A stretch of 45,256 nucleotides of DNA from Acetobacteraceae bacterium AT-5844 (GCA_000245075.1 JH599964.1:1-45256); one strand, 5' to 3'; shown: positions 8,681 through 18,346, numbered from the stretch's first letter. Program-made: numbers and translations. Notes: a model not told the origin generated them from the sequence alone.

Positions 8681-8705
8681 TCCTCCACTTTGAAGGATGT
8701 TTGCC

Positions 8706-9458
8706 GTGAGTCAGGACAACCGTTTTGCCGGCCGCGTGGCCATCGTTACCGGCGCCGCTGGTGGCATCGGGGCCGCGACGGCCATCCGCCTCGCGCGGGA
8801 AGGCGCCAAGGTGTTGGTGGCCGACCGCTCGGCGGAGGTGGAGGCCGTGGCACGCGAGATCGGCGGTGCCGCGCTGGCGCTGGATGTCAATGAGAAGGGC
8901 GCGGGAACGAAGCTGGCCCAGGCGGCGCTCGACAGGTTCGGGCGGCTGGACATTCTGGTGAACAATGCCGGCATCGGCGGCAGCAAGACGCTGGCGGAAT
9001 CCGATGACGACCTCATCGACCGCTTCGTGGACATCAACCTGAAGGCGGTGCTGCGCGTGACGCGGGATTGCCTGCCGCACATGACGCGCCCGGGCGGGCG
9101 GATCGTGAATATCTCTTCCATCTTCGGGCTGGTTGGGTATCCGGGCACGGCGGCCTATGCGGTGGCCAAGGCGGGCGTGGCGCAGCTCACCCGGCAGCTG
9201 GCCTGCGACCTGGGGCCGGAAGGCATTCTGGTGAATGCCATCGCGCCGGGCGTCATCGAGACGCCGATGACGGTGAACCATCTGCAGAATCCGCGCTACT
9301 TGGCGAACATGCTGGCGCCGACGCCGCTGCGCCGTGCCGGTAAGCCGGAGGAGATCGCCTCCGCCGCCGCCTTCCTGGCATCGGAGGATGCATCCTTCAT
9401 CACCGGCCAGGTGCTCATCGTCGATGGCGGCTGGCTGACCTCCCGTGCCGCGCCCTGA
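8706..9458 (+). CDS. SDR-family oxidoreductase
   Basis: A second classical short-chain dehydrogenase (250 residues): cofactor loop TGAAGGIGAATA, NNAG in ILVNNAGIGG, catalytic Ser in NISSIFG, and YAVAK (Tyr-x3-Lys). The end ITGQVLIVDGGW is the usual family C-terminus. I prefer GTG 8706 because GAAGGA lies 8 nt upstream; ATG 8697 overlaps that Shine-Dalgarno sequence. It is similar in type to the SDR at 6888 but is not a recent duplicate. Substrate unknown. Confidence 0.9.
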   Translation: MSQDNRFAGRVAIVTGAAGGIGAATAIRLAREGAKVLVADRSAEVEAVAREIGGAALALDVNEKGAGTKLAQAALDRFGRLDILVNNAGIGGSKTLAESDDDLIDRFVDINLKAVLRVTRDCLPHMTRPGGRIVNISSIFGLVGYPGTAAYAVAKAGVAQLTRQLACDLGPEGILVNAIAPGVIETPMTVNHLQNPRYLANMLAPTPLRRAGKPEEIASAAAFLASEDASFITGQVLIVDGGWLTSRAAP

Positions 9459-9489
9459 ACCCGTTTCCTGAAGCCGAAAGACCCAACCC

Positions 9490-11067
9490 ATGAAGCGCCG
9501 TACATTCCTGGCCGCCAGCGCCGCGACGCTCGCCGCGCCCTCCATTGGCTTCGCGCAGCAGAGCAAGGTGCTGCGGTTCATCCCGCAGACCGATCTCAGC
9601 TTCCTCGACCCGATCTTCAGCCTGGCCTACGCCACCCGGAACCATGGCTACATGGTCTTCGACATGCTGTACGGCACGGACAGCAACTACCGCACCTCGC
9701 CGCAGATGGTGGAAGGGCACGTCACGGAGCAGGATGGCCGCCTCTGGCGCCTGACGCTGCGTGACGGGCTGAAGTGGCATGATGGCGAGCGCGTGCTGGC
9801 GCGGGACTGCGTGGCCAGCATCCGCCGCTGGGGCGCGCGGGACCCGTTCGGCCAGGCGCTGCTGGCGGCGACGGATGAGCTCTCGGCGCCGGATGACAAG
9901 ACCATCCAGTTCCGCATGAAGCAGCCCTTCCCGCTGCTGCCGGATGCGCTGGGCAAGCTGCCGCCCCTGCTGCCGGTGATGATGCCGGAGCGGCTGGCGA
10001 AGACCGATGCCTTCACCCAGGTGACGGAGATGGTGGGCTCCGGCCCCTTCCGCTTCGTGGCGGGCGAGCGCGTTTCCGGGGCCCGCGCGGTCTATGAGAA
10101 GTTCCAGGATTATGTGCCGCGCAGCTCCGGCACGGCCGATGGCACCGCCGGGCCCAAGGTGGTGCATGTGGACCGCGTGGAGTGGACCACCATCCCCGAC
10201 GCCTCCACCGCCGCCGCCGCGATGCAGGCAGGCGAGCAGGATTGGTGGGAATTTGCCGCCAACGACATGATCCCGCTGCTGAAGCGCATGCGGAACGTGA
10301 AGGTCACGGTGCAGGAGCAGGCGGGCATGATGTGCTTCATGCGCCTGAACCACCTTCACGCACCCTTCAACAACCCGGGCATCCGCCGCGCGCTGCTGGG
10401 CGCCTTCGAGCAGTCCGATTTCATGATGGCCGTGGCTGGTGAGGACAAGGCGATGTGGAACGCGCCGGTGGGCTTCTTCACCCCCGGCTCGCCCATGGCC
10501 AATGACGAGGGCATGGGCGTGTTCCGCGGCCCACGTGATTACGCCAAGGTGAAGCGTGAGCTGGAGGCCGCCGGCTACAAGGGCGAGAAGGTGGTGCTGC
10601 TGGGCGCCACGGACCCGACCTTCATCCACGGCCTGAGCGAGGTGGCGGCGGATATGCTGCGCAAATGCGGCATGAATGTCGATTACCAGCTCTCCGACTG
10701 GGGCACGCTGACGGCGCGCCGTTCCAGCAAGGAGCCGACGGAGAAGGGCGGCTGGAGCTGCTACATGACCGCGCTGACCGGCGTGGACATGACCAACCCC
10801 GCCCTCAGCGCCCCGCTGCGCGGCAATGGCGCCAATGCCATGGCCGGCTGGCCGGACCTGCCGGAGGTGGAGAAGCTGATCGGTGAATGGTTCTCGGCGC
10901 CGGGGCTTGAGGCGCAGCAGCGCATTGCCGTACGGTTGCAGGCGCAGGCTTTCCGGGACGTTCCCTACATCCCGGCCGGGCAGTTCCTCCAGGCGGCGGC
11001 ATACCGCTCCAACCTGGAAGGGGTGCTGCGCGGCTTCCCGTTGTTCTGGAACGTGCGGAAGGGCTGA
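9490..11067 (+). CDS. ABC transporter substrate-binding protein, family 5
   Basis: A 525-residue periplasmic binding protein of the dipeptide/oligopeptide/nickel class. The N-terminus MKRRTFLAASAATLAAPSIG is a twin-arginine-like signal ending SIGFAQQ. Family hallmarks include a 'YGTDSNYRTSPQMVEG' region, LTLRDGLKWHDGERV (family consensus 'F.LR.GvkFHDG') and NNPGIRRALLGAFEQ. No permease or ATPase lies beside it; the only ABC importer genes in the window are 9 kb downstream and have their own binding protein. It could use those or an unlinked transporter. Its ligand probably belongs to the aminotransferase/SDR pathway around it. Confidence 0.92.
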   Translation: MKRRTFLAASAATLAAPSIGFAQQSKVLRFIPQTDLSFLDPIFSLAYATRNHGYMVFDMLYGTDSNYRTSPQMVEGHVTEQDGRLWRLTLRDGLKWHDGERVLARDCVASIRRWGARDPFGQALLAATDELSAPDDKTIQFRMKQPFPLLPDALGKLPPLLPVMMPERLAKTDAFTQVTEMVGSGPFRFVAGERVSGARAVYEKFQDYVPRSSGTADGTAGPKVVHVDRVEWTTIPDASTAAAAMQAGEQDWWEFAANDMIPLLKRMRNVKVTVQEQAGMMCFMRLNHLHAPFNNPGIRRALLGAFEQSDFMMAVAGEDKAMWNAPVGFFTPGSPMANDEGMGVFRGPRDYAKVKRELEAAGYKGEKVVLLGATDPTFIHGLSEVAADMLRKCGMNVDYQLSDWGTLTARRSSKEPTEKGGWSCYMTALTGVDMTNPALSAPLRGNGANAMAGWPDLPEVEKLIGEWFSAPGLEAQQRIAVRLQAQAFRDVPYIPAGQFLQAAAYRSNLEGVLRGFPLFWNVRKG

Positions 11068-11076
11068 ACGGCGATC

Positions 11077-11099
11077 GGGCGGGGCCATGCTCCCCGCCC
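11077..11099. terminator. Hairpin after the substrate-binding protein gene
   Basis: GGGCGGGG and CCCCGCCC form a perfect 8-bp stem with a 7-nt loop, 9 nt after the stop. A short TTTTA occurs about 15 nt further on. Likely terminator or mRNA-stabilising hairpin. Confidence 0.5.
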
Positions 11100-11173
11100 A
11101 CACCGGTTGGTAGTTTTAGGCGTTCGATCGTACGGCGGATGTCCGGTTTGCACGATCCAGCGAAGGGCTGATC

Positions 11174-12556
11174 ATGAACTACGTTCCGAAGACCAACGAC
11201 ATCGCCGGGCTGATCGAAGCCGACCGCGCGCATGTCTGGCACCACCTCTCCCAGCACAAGCAGTACGAGACCGTCGACCCTCAGCTGATGGTCGAAGGCA
11301 AGGGCATGCGCGTGTGGGATGCCAAGGGTAAGGAATATCTGGACGCCACTTCCGGCGGCGTCTGGACGGTGAATGTCGGCTATGGCCGTGAATCCATCGC
11401 CGATGTGGTGCGCGACCAGCTGGTGAAGCTGAACTACTTCGCTGGTGCGAAGGGCAGCGCGCCGGGCGCCGCCTTCGCCAAGAAGCTGATCGAGAAGATG
11501 CCGGGCCTGACCCGCGTCTATTATTCGAACTCGGGTTCCGAGGCGAATGAGAAGGTCTTCAAGATGGTGCGGCAGATTGCCGCGCGCCATCATGGCGGCA
11601 AGAAGTGGAAGATCCTCTACCGTGAGCGCGACTACCACGGCACGACCTTCGGTGCGCTCGCCGCCTGCGGCCAGCCACAGCGCAATGCGGATTACGGGCC
11701 GTACCCCGAAGGCTTCGTGGAAGTTCCGCACTGCCTCGAATACCGCAACCAGTACCCGGACGCGGCGGATTACGGCATCGCCGCCGCCAACGCGATCGAG
11801 GAGGTGATCCTCCGCGAGGGCGCGGACACGGTGGGCGCCATCTGCCTGGAGCCGATCACCGCCGGTGGCGGCGTGATCGTGCCGCCGGCGAGCTACTGGC
11901 CGCGCGTGCAGGAGATCTGCAAGAAGTACGACGTGCTGCTGCACATCGACGAGGTGGTGTGCGGCATCGGCCGGACCGGCAAGTGGTTCGGCTACCAGCA
12001 GTACGGCGTGCAGCCGGACTTCGTGACGATGGCGAAGGGCCTGGCTTCCGGTTACGCGGCCATTTCCTGCACGGTGACGACCGAGGCGGTCTTCAACCTG
12101 TTCAAGGACAATGCCGCGGACCCGATGAGCTACTTCCGCGACATCTCCACCTTCGGTGGCTGCCTGGCCGGCCCGGCGGCGGCGCTGGAGAATATGCGGA
12201 TCATCGAGGAGGAAGGCCTGCTCGAGAACACCGAGAAGATGGGTGCCCGCCTGCGCGACAACCTGCTGGCACTGATGGAGAAGCACCCCGTCATCGGTGA
12301 CGTGCGTGGCTGCGGCCTGTTCTACGGTGCCGAACTGGTGGCCGACCGCGCGACCAAGGAGCCGCTGGCCGAGGCGAAGGTTCAGGCCGTGGTGGCGAAG
12401 TGCATGGAGCTGGGCGTGATCATCGGCGCCACCAACCGCTCCCTGCCCGGGCTGAACAACACGCTGACGCTGAGCCCGGCGCTGATCGCGACCGAGGCGG
12501 ATATCGACCGTATCACCGATGCGATCGACCAGGCGCTGACGGCTGTGGCCGGTTGA
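11174..12556 (+). CDS. tpa: Class III aminotransferase, taurine:pyruvate aminotransferase-like
   Basis: A 460-residue PLP-dependent fold-type I aminotransferase. Visible signatures are YYSNSGSEANEKVFKM (phosphate-binding region), YHGTTFGALAA, LLHIDEVVCGIGRTGKWFG (Asp holding the PLP nitrogen) and MAKGLASGYAAIS with the PLP lysine at about residue 288. The C-terminal half (STFGGCLAGPAAALENMRII, GDVRGCGLFYGAELV, VIIGATNRSLPGLNNTL) matches my recollection of taurine:pyruvate aminotransferases, which turn taurine into sulfoacetaldehyde and alanine. No sulfoacetaldehyde acetyltransferase is present, so another omega-amine may be the real substrate. AAGGG precedes the start. Confidence 0.8.
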   Translation: MNYVPKTNDIAGLIEADRAHVWHHLSQHKQYETVDPQLMVEGKGMRVWDAKGKEYLDATSGGVWTVNVGYGRESIADVVRDQLVKLNYFAGAKGSAPGAAFAKKLIEKMPGLTRVYYSNSGSEANEKVFKMVRQIAARHHGGKKWKILYRERDYHGTTFGALAACGQPQRNADYGPYPEGFVEVPHCLEYRNQYPDAADYGIAAANAIEEVILREGADTVGAICLEPITAGGGVIVPPASYWPRVQEICKKYDVLLHIDEVVCGIGRTGKWFGYQQYGVQPDFVTMAKGLASGYAAISCTVTTEAVFNLFKDNAADPMSYFRDISTFGGCLAGPAAALENMRIIEEEGLLENTEKMGARLRDNLLALMEKHPVIGDVRGCGLFYGAELVADRATKEPLAEAKVQAVVAKCMELGVIIGATNRSLPGLNNTLTLSPALIATEADIDRITDAIDQALTAVAG

Positions 12557-12565
12557 GGGGTGGGA

Positions 12566-12617
12566 TCGAGGGGCTCTGCCCCCTCGAGCTCCCCCGGCAG
12601 GGGATGCGATCCCCTGC
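12566..12617 (+). repeat. Double-hairpin 3' element, copy 1
   Basis: Hairpin A: TCGAGGGG/CCCCTCGA with loop CTCTGC. Linker GCTCCCCCG. Hairpin B: GCAGGGGAT/ATCCCCTGC with loop GCG. It begins 10 nt after the aminotransferase stop. The architecture recurs inverted at 12751-12806. Confidence 0.75.
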
Positions 12618-12650
12618 ACCCGCGATTTTATTGGGGATCGCGCTTTGGAT

Positions 12651-12672
12651 TGAAGGCGAATATACGCCTTCA
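12651..12672. repeat. Hairpin in AT-rich spacer between the two elements
   Basis: TGAAGGCG and CGCCTTCA form an 8-bp stem with loop AATATA. It lies in an unusually AT-rich patch (about 12625-12715) inside very GC-rich DNA. No gene is visible there. Confidence 0.45.
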
Positions 12673-12750
12673 AGTCGAGAATTTTATTATAGATCAATAA
12701 ATTACTGATCCCTTGCCTTCCCTCCGGCGGGAGGCACAACAAATGGGTTT

Positions 12751-12806
12751 CCAAAGGCCTCAGGCCTTTGGCGGGGAGAGTTTGAGAGGGGTAGAGCCCC
12801 TCTCAA
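12751..12806 (-). repeat. Double-hairpin 3' element, copy 2 (inverted)
   Basis: Read on the minus strand, downstream of the CobW stop: hairpin A TTGAGAGGGG/CCCCTCTCAA with loop CTCTA, linker ACTCTCCCCG, then hairpin B, a 21-nt near-perfect palindrome built on CCAAAGGC/GCCTTTGG. Hairpin A and the linker resemble copy 1; hairpin B keeps the fold with different bases. Confidence 0.75.
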
Positions 12807-12839
12807 GGACCCGGCCCGCTAGCAGGCGGGGTTTCGTGG

Positions 12840-13837
<998 letters not shown>

Positions 13838-13841
<4 letters not shown>

Positions 13842-15217
13842 ATCGCCCGGGCCCGCCGCACCAGGAAGCGGCCCTGGCCGGGCTTGCCGAGGAAAGTATC
13901 GTTCTCCACGGCGATCTCGCCGCGCCGGATGGTCATGCTGGGCCAGCCGGTGAGGTCCATGCCGTCATAGGGATTGTAGCCGATGGCGCCATAGTGGCTT
14001 TCCACCCCCATGCGGCGGCGCGTGTGCGGGTCGATCAGCACGAGGTCCGCGTCGGCGCCCACGGTGATGCTGCCCTTTTCCGGCGCCAGGCCGAAGAGGC
14101 GGGCGGGGCCGGTGCTCCAGGCTTCCACCAGTTGCGGCAGGGTGATGCGGCCTGCTTCCACGCCCAGCGTGTAGAGCAGGGGCAGGCGGGCCTCGACGCC
14201 GGGCACGCCATTGGCGATGCGGTCGAAGGAATCCTTGCCCAGCGCTTTGGCTTCCGCGCTGTAGGAAGCATCGTCCGAGGTGACGGCGCCGAGCGAGCCG
14301 CTGGCGACGCCCTGCCATATACGGTCCTGCGTGGCGGCATCGCGCAGGGGCGGGCTCATGACGTAGAGATGGCCGTCGACGCGGTCATACCTCTCGGCGG
14401 TGAGGGCGAGGTAGTGGGTGCAGGTCTCGGCCGAGGCCGCCTGGCCGCGTGCCTGCGCGGCCTCGATGAGGTCGAGCGCCGGGCCGGAATTCAGGTGGAA
14501 GATGTGCAGGGGGCAGCCGGCGTCCTCTGCCAGCAGCAGGCCGCGTTGCACGGCCTCGGTTTCCGCGAGTGCGGGGCGAGAGAGGGCGTGGAAGCGCGGC
14601 GCCACCTCGCCCGCCGCAAGATGCTTCGCGATGGCGTGGTCGATGAGCGAGGCGTTCTCCGCATGCAGGCCGAGCATGCCACCAGCGACGCCCAGCGCGC
14701 CCATGAGGTCGTGGAGCGGGCCGTCCTCGACCTTCAGCTGCTCCTTCTCATAGACGGTGTAGACCTTCATCGAGGATGCGCCGGCGGCGACGATGGCGGG
14801 CACCTCCGCCAGCGTGGCGGCGTTGATGTCGGTGGCGATGAGGTGCAGGCCGTAATCGCAGGCGACATGCCGGTCCGCCTGCACGCGGCGGTGCTTCAGC
14901 CCGTCCATCATGGTACGGCCGCGCCGTTGCAGGGCGAAATCGATGACCGTGGTGTTGCCGCCGCGCAGGGCGGCAACGGTGCCGGAATAGAAATCGTAGA
15001 CGCTGCGCTGCCCCATGAAGCCGATGAGAAAGTGCACATGCGGATCGATGCCGCCGGGCAGCACGATGCGGTCCGTGGCATCGACCACCCGCGCGCCGCG
15101 CCCGGTGCCGGGCTCCGCCAGGCCGAGGATGCGGCCATCGGCCACCAGGATATCCGCCTTCTCCACGCCCGCGGCATGGGCAACGGTACCGTTGGCGATG
15201 ACCAGATCGACGGTCAT
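13838..15217 (-). CDS. Dihydropyrimidinase/hydantoinase-type amidohydrolase
   Basis: A 459-residue cyclic-amidohydrolase that would hydrolyse a cyclic amide or imide such as a hydantoin or dihydropyrimidine. The metal site is readable: GGIDPHVHF (His60, His62), carboxylated lysine Lys151 in SSMKVYTVYEK, His185 in LGLHAEN, the second-metal His near 238-241 in LHIFHLNS, and the catalytic Asp in VTSDDASYS. Length and order of motifs match D-hydantoinases. It overlaps the upstream acyl-CoA dehydrogenase stop and the downstream CobW start by 4 bp each, so it belongs to the fatty-acid-like operon even though its chemistry differs. True substrate unknown. Confidence 0.88.
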
Positions 15218-16356
15218 TTCAGCATCTCGCGTGAGATGACGATGCGGAGGATTTCCGAGGTGCCGCCGCCAATTTCCGCGAGCTTCGAATCGCGGTAGTG
15301 GCGCTGCATGTCGTACTCCATCAGATAGCCCCAGCCGCCCATCATGCGCATGCCGTTCAGCGCGGCGCGGACATAGGTTTCCGAGGAGGCGAGGTTGGCG
15401 ACGGCGGATTCCTTGTTGTTGGGAATGCCGCGATCGACCAGCGTGGCGCTGCGGTAGAGCAGCAGCCGCGCGGCATCGATTTCCATTTCCATATCCGCGA
15501 GCTTGGCGCGGGTGAGCTGGAACTGGCTGATGGCCTGCCCGAACTGCTGCCGTTCCTTGGTGTAGGTCAGCGCCTTGTCCAGGCAGGACTGCGCGGCGCC
15601 GACATTCACCGCCGAGAGGCAGCAGCGCTCGTAATCCAGCGTCTTGAGAACGTTGCGCCAGCCCTTGTTGACCTGGCCGATGACATTGCCCTTGGGGATG
15701 CGGACATCGGTGAGGAAGATCTCGTTCAGATCCATGGGCTTCAGGCCCAGCTTCTTCAGCTTGCGGATCTCGACGCCCGGGGTGTCCTTCGGCAGCAGGA
15801 ACATGGTGATGCCGTCATGCTTGGGCGCGTCGATATCCGTGCGGGCCATCAGCAGGATGTAGTCCGCGACCTGGGCGCAGGAACAGAACATCTTCTGGCC
15901 GTTGATCACCCATTCATCGCCATCCAGCACCGCGCGGGTGCGGAGCGCGGCGGCGTCCGAGCCGGAATTGGGCTCGGAGAGGGAGAAGGCGAAGCGGATG
16001 TCGCCGCGCGCCAGCTTGGGCAGCAGGTCGCGCTTCTGCTCCTCGCTGCCGAAATGGCTAATGGCGTCGGTGGCGATGACGATTGTGGTATAGAAGATAT
16101 TCGCACCAGCCTCGAAATGCGCCGCGAATTCCTCGAGGAAGGCGGCGAGATCGGTGCAGCTGCCGCCGGAGCCGCCATACTCTTCCGGGATCGGCAGGCC
16201 GAGCCAGCCCTGTTCCGCCAGCTTGGCGTACAGCTCATGGGGGAAGCGCTCGGCCTCGTCGCATTCGCGGACGTATTCGATCGGGCATTCCCGCTTCAGG
16301 AAGTTCCGCAGCGCGTCGCGGGTGGCGAGTTGCTGTTCGCTCAGGTCGAAATCCAT
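15214..16356 (-). CDS. Acyl-CoA dehydrogenase
   Basis: A 380-residue FAD-dependent dehydrogenase introducing a 2,3-double bond into an acyl-CoA. Visible features: N-terminal helical domain, FAD/substrate segment FSLSEPNSGSDAAALRT, middle-domain GQKMFCSC, and C-terminal RQQFGQAISQFQL and MMGGWGYLMEYDMQRHYRD. At the usual catalytic-base position (EGT in many family members) this protein has GGGT (about 363-366). A glutamate in TLDYER (Glu243) sits where isovaleryl-CoA and long-chain types carry their base, so it probably uses that. The start at 16356 (MDFDLSEQQLATRD) is the standard family N-terminus. Ten bp separate it from the crotonase. Confidence 0.93.
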   Translation of the reverse strand: MDFDLSEQQLATRDALRNFLKRECPIEYVRECDEAERFPHELYAKLAEQGWLGLPIPEEYGGSGGSCTDLAAFLEEFAAHFEAGANIFYTTIVIATDAISHFGSEEQKRDLLPKLARGDIRFAFSLSEPNSGSDAAALRTRAVLDGDEWVINGQKMFCSCAQVADYILLMARTDIDAPKHDGITMFLLPKDTPGVEIRKLKKLGLKPMDLNEIFLTDVRIPKGNVIGQVNKGWRNVLKTLDYERCCLSAVNVGAAQSCLDKALTYTKERQQFGQAISQFQLTRAKLADMEMEIDAARLLLYRSATLVDRGIPNNKESAVANLASSETYVRAALNGMRMMGGWGYLMEYDMQRHYRDSKLAEIGGGTSEILRIVISREMLK

Positions 16357-16366
16357 GGTCGGCCTC

Positions 16367-17152
16367 TCAGCGTCCGGTCCAGCGCGGGGCGCGCTTCTCG
16401 GCGAAGGCGCGTGGGCCTTCATGGAAATCATCGGATTCGCGCATGCGGCGATGGGCGGGCAGGCCGGAGCGCATTTTTGCGAAGGCCTCCCGGTCCGGCA
16501 GCGTCTCGGTGGCGTGGGCGATCTCGAGGAAGGCCTCGACGGCCAGGGGGGCGCTGGCGGTGATCCGCGTCGCCATCTCCCGCGCTGCATCCATCAGCTG
16601 ATCGCGCGGCACGATGCGGTTGACGAAGCCAAGGCGCAGCCCTTCTTCCGCCGACATGCGGCGGCCGGTGAGCAGAAGCTCATAGGCGATGTTCTGGGGC
16701 AGGCGGCGCAGGGCCCGCCAGAGCCCGCCGGCCTCCGGGATGAAGCCGCGCTGCAACTCGGGCAGGGCGAATTCGACATGTGGAGCGCAGATGATCATAT
16801 GCGCCATCAGCGACAATTCGAAGCCACCGCCCACCGCGAGGCCGTTGATGGCGACGATCAGCGGCTTGGTGAGGTTGGAGCGCTCCAGCCCCATGAAGCC
16901 ATATTCGCCGAAATCCTCGCCGACATCGCCCGCGGCCACGGCCTTCAGGTCCCATCCTGCGGAGAAGATGCGGTCGCCGGTGGCGGTGATGATGGCACAG
17001 CGTAGATGCGGCGTGTCCTGCAACCGCGCGAAGGCGGCGTTCAGGTCGCGGCTGGCGCGCTGGTCGAAGGCATGGGCGGGCGGGTGGTCGAAGGTAATCT
17101 CGAGAATCGGCCCGTTCTCGACGAGTTTGATGCGGGAAGGCGCATCGCTCAC
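16367..17152 (-). CDS. Enoyl-CoA hydratase/isomerase, CaiD-like
   Basis: A 261-residue crotonase-fold enzyme. The oxyanion-hole segments are FSAGWDLKAV and NGLAVGGGFEL, and both crotonase glutamates are kept, in GGGFEL and in ALPELQRG. The C-terminal GPRAFAEKRAPRWTGR is characteristic of the carnitinyl-CoA dehydratase (CaiD) branch. It probably hydrates or dehydrates an enoyl-CoA produced by the two flanking dehydrogenases. Its start overlaps the upstream acyl-CoA dehydrogenase stop by 4 bp. A paralogue of the same branch is encoded at 24488. Confidence 0.92.
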   Translation of the reverse strand: MSDAPSRIKLVENGPILEITFDHPPAHAFDQRASRDLNAAFARLQDTPHLRCAIITATGDRIFSAGWDLKAVAAGDVGEDFGEYGFMGLERSNLTKPLIVAINGLAVGGGFELSLMAHMIICAPHVEFALPELQRGFIPEAGGLWRALRRLPQNIAYELLLTGRRMSAEEGLRLGFVNRIVPRDQLMDAAREMATRITASAPLAVEAFLEIAHATETLPDREAFAKMRSGLPAHRRMRESDDFHEGPRAFAEKRAPRWTGR

Positions 17153-18306
17153 GAGCGGAACTCCCGCAGCACGTCCTTCGAGATGATGTCGCGGTGGATT
17201 TCCGAGGTGCCTTCCCAGATCCGCTCCACGCGCGCGTCACGCCAGAAGCGCTCCAGCGGCAGCTCCTTCGTCACGCCCATGCCGCCCAGGATTTGCAGGG
17301 CGTTATCGGTGACGCGGCCGACCATCTCCGAGCCGAAGAGGTTGACCTGGGACGCTTCGCGCTGGGTGATGGTGCCGGCATCCATCTTCGCCGCGGCATC
17401 CTTCACCATCAGCTTGGTGGCGTGGATTTCCATGGCCATGTCGGCCAGCTTGAAGGCGGTGCCCTGGAACTGCCCGATCGGCTTGCCGAAGGCCACCCGC
17501 TCATTCGCGTATTTGGCGGCCATGCCCATGGCGCGCTCGGCCAGGCCCACGCAATTCGCCGCCAGCATGACGCGACCCGAGAAAATCCAGTTCTTGGCAA
17601 TGGCGAAGCCGCCGCCTTCTTCCCCCAGGATGTTGCGCGCGGGCACGCGCACATCGTCGAAGGAGATCATGCAGGACTTCATCCCACGATTCGACAGCAC
17701 GGCGATGGGCGAGACCTCGATCCCCGGCGTGGCCTTGTCCACCAGGAAGGCGGTGATGCGCTTTTGCGGGCCGCGTGGCGTCTCGTCCGTGCCGGTCACG
17801 GCGAAGACGATGATGAAATCTGCCCGCAGCGCCATGGTGATGAACTGCTTGGTGCCGGTGATCCGGTAGTCATCCCCGTCCTTCACGGCCCGGGTGCTGA
17901 TGGCACGGGCGTCGGAGCCGGCGCCGGGCTCGGTCAAGGCAAAGCATTCCCAACGCTCGCCACGGATGGTCGGCTTCAGATAGGCTTCGATCTGGTCGCC
18001 GGTACAGGCTTTCAGAATGGGGGCAGGGCGGTTGCAGATGACACCCAGGGCGCGGCTGACACGGCCGAATTCGATCTCGCAGACCGAGCGTTCGCGGGCG
18101 CCGAGCCCGCCGCCGCCATGCTCCTCCGGCATGTTCAGGGCGTAGAAGCCGGCGGCCAGCGCCTTCTGTTGGATCTGGCGGAACAGGTCGTCCGGCACGG
18201 CGTCCAGCCGCTCGACCAGCTCTTCATGGGGCACAAGCTCCGTCTCGACGAAGGCGCGGACGCCTTCCGCGAGCAGGCTGAGATCGTCCTCGACCGCCAG
18301 ATCCAT
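17149..18306 (-). CDS. Acyl-CoA dehydrogenase
   Basis: First gene of the minus-strand operon; 385 residues. Family marks: CFALTEPGAGSDARAISTRA (FAD contact), GTKQFITMA, RVAFGKPIGQFQGTAFKLADM, QILGGMGVTKELPLERFWRDARV and IWEGTSEI with the canonical catalytic glutamate at about residue 365. Together with the second dehydrogenase downstream, which uses a different base position, it suggests two distinct oxidation steps. A GGAG ribosome-binding site lies about 8 nt before the ATG, and the 25-bp operator-like element lies 15 bp upstream of the ATG. Electrons would go through ETF to ETF-QO. Confidence 0.94.
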   Translation of the reverse strand: MDLAVEDDLSLLAEGVRAFVETELVPHEELVERLDAVPDDLFRQIQQKALAAGFYALNMPEEHGGGGLGARERSVCEIEFGRVSRALGVICNRPAPILKACTGDQIEAYLKPTIRGERWECFALTEPGAGSDARAISTRAVKDGDDYRITGTKQFITMALRADFIIVFAVTGTDETPRGPQKRITAFLVDKATPGIEVSPIAVLSNRGMKSCMISFDDVRVPARNILGEEGGGFAIAKNWIFSGRVMLAANCVGLAERAMGMAAKYANERVAFGKPIGQFQGTAFKLADMAMEIHATKLMVKDAAAKMDAGTITQREASQVNLFGSEMVGRVTDNALQILGGMGVTKELPLERFWRDARVERIWEGTSEIHRDIISKDVLREFRS

Positions 18307-18321
18307 GTGGGATCTCCGCTT

Positions 18322-18346
18322 GTTTCAATTCTAAAAACGCTGTTTC
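18322..18346 (-). promoter_or_regulatory. Operator-like 25-bp element, copy A
   Basis: On the minus strand this reads GAAAC-AGC-GTTTT-TAGAATT-GAAAC. It matches copies B (25292) and C (33493) at 19 and 18 of 25 positions. It sits between the divergent acyl-CoA dehydrogenase operon and the binding-protein operon, 15 bp from the former's ATG. Confidence 0.75.

Noticed and set aside
5841-12839. Genomic island integrated at tRNA-Gln
   Set aside because: Accessory-looking genes begin right after the tRNA, but I see no integrase and no second copy of the tRNA 3' end in the window.
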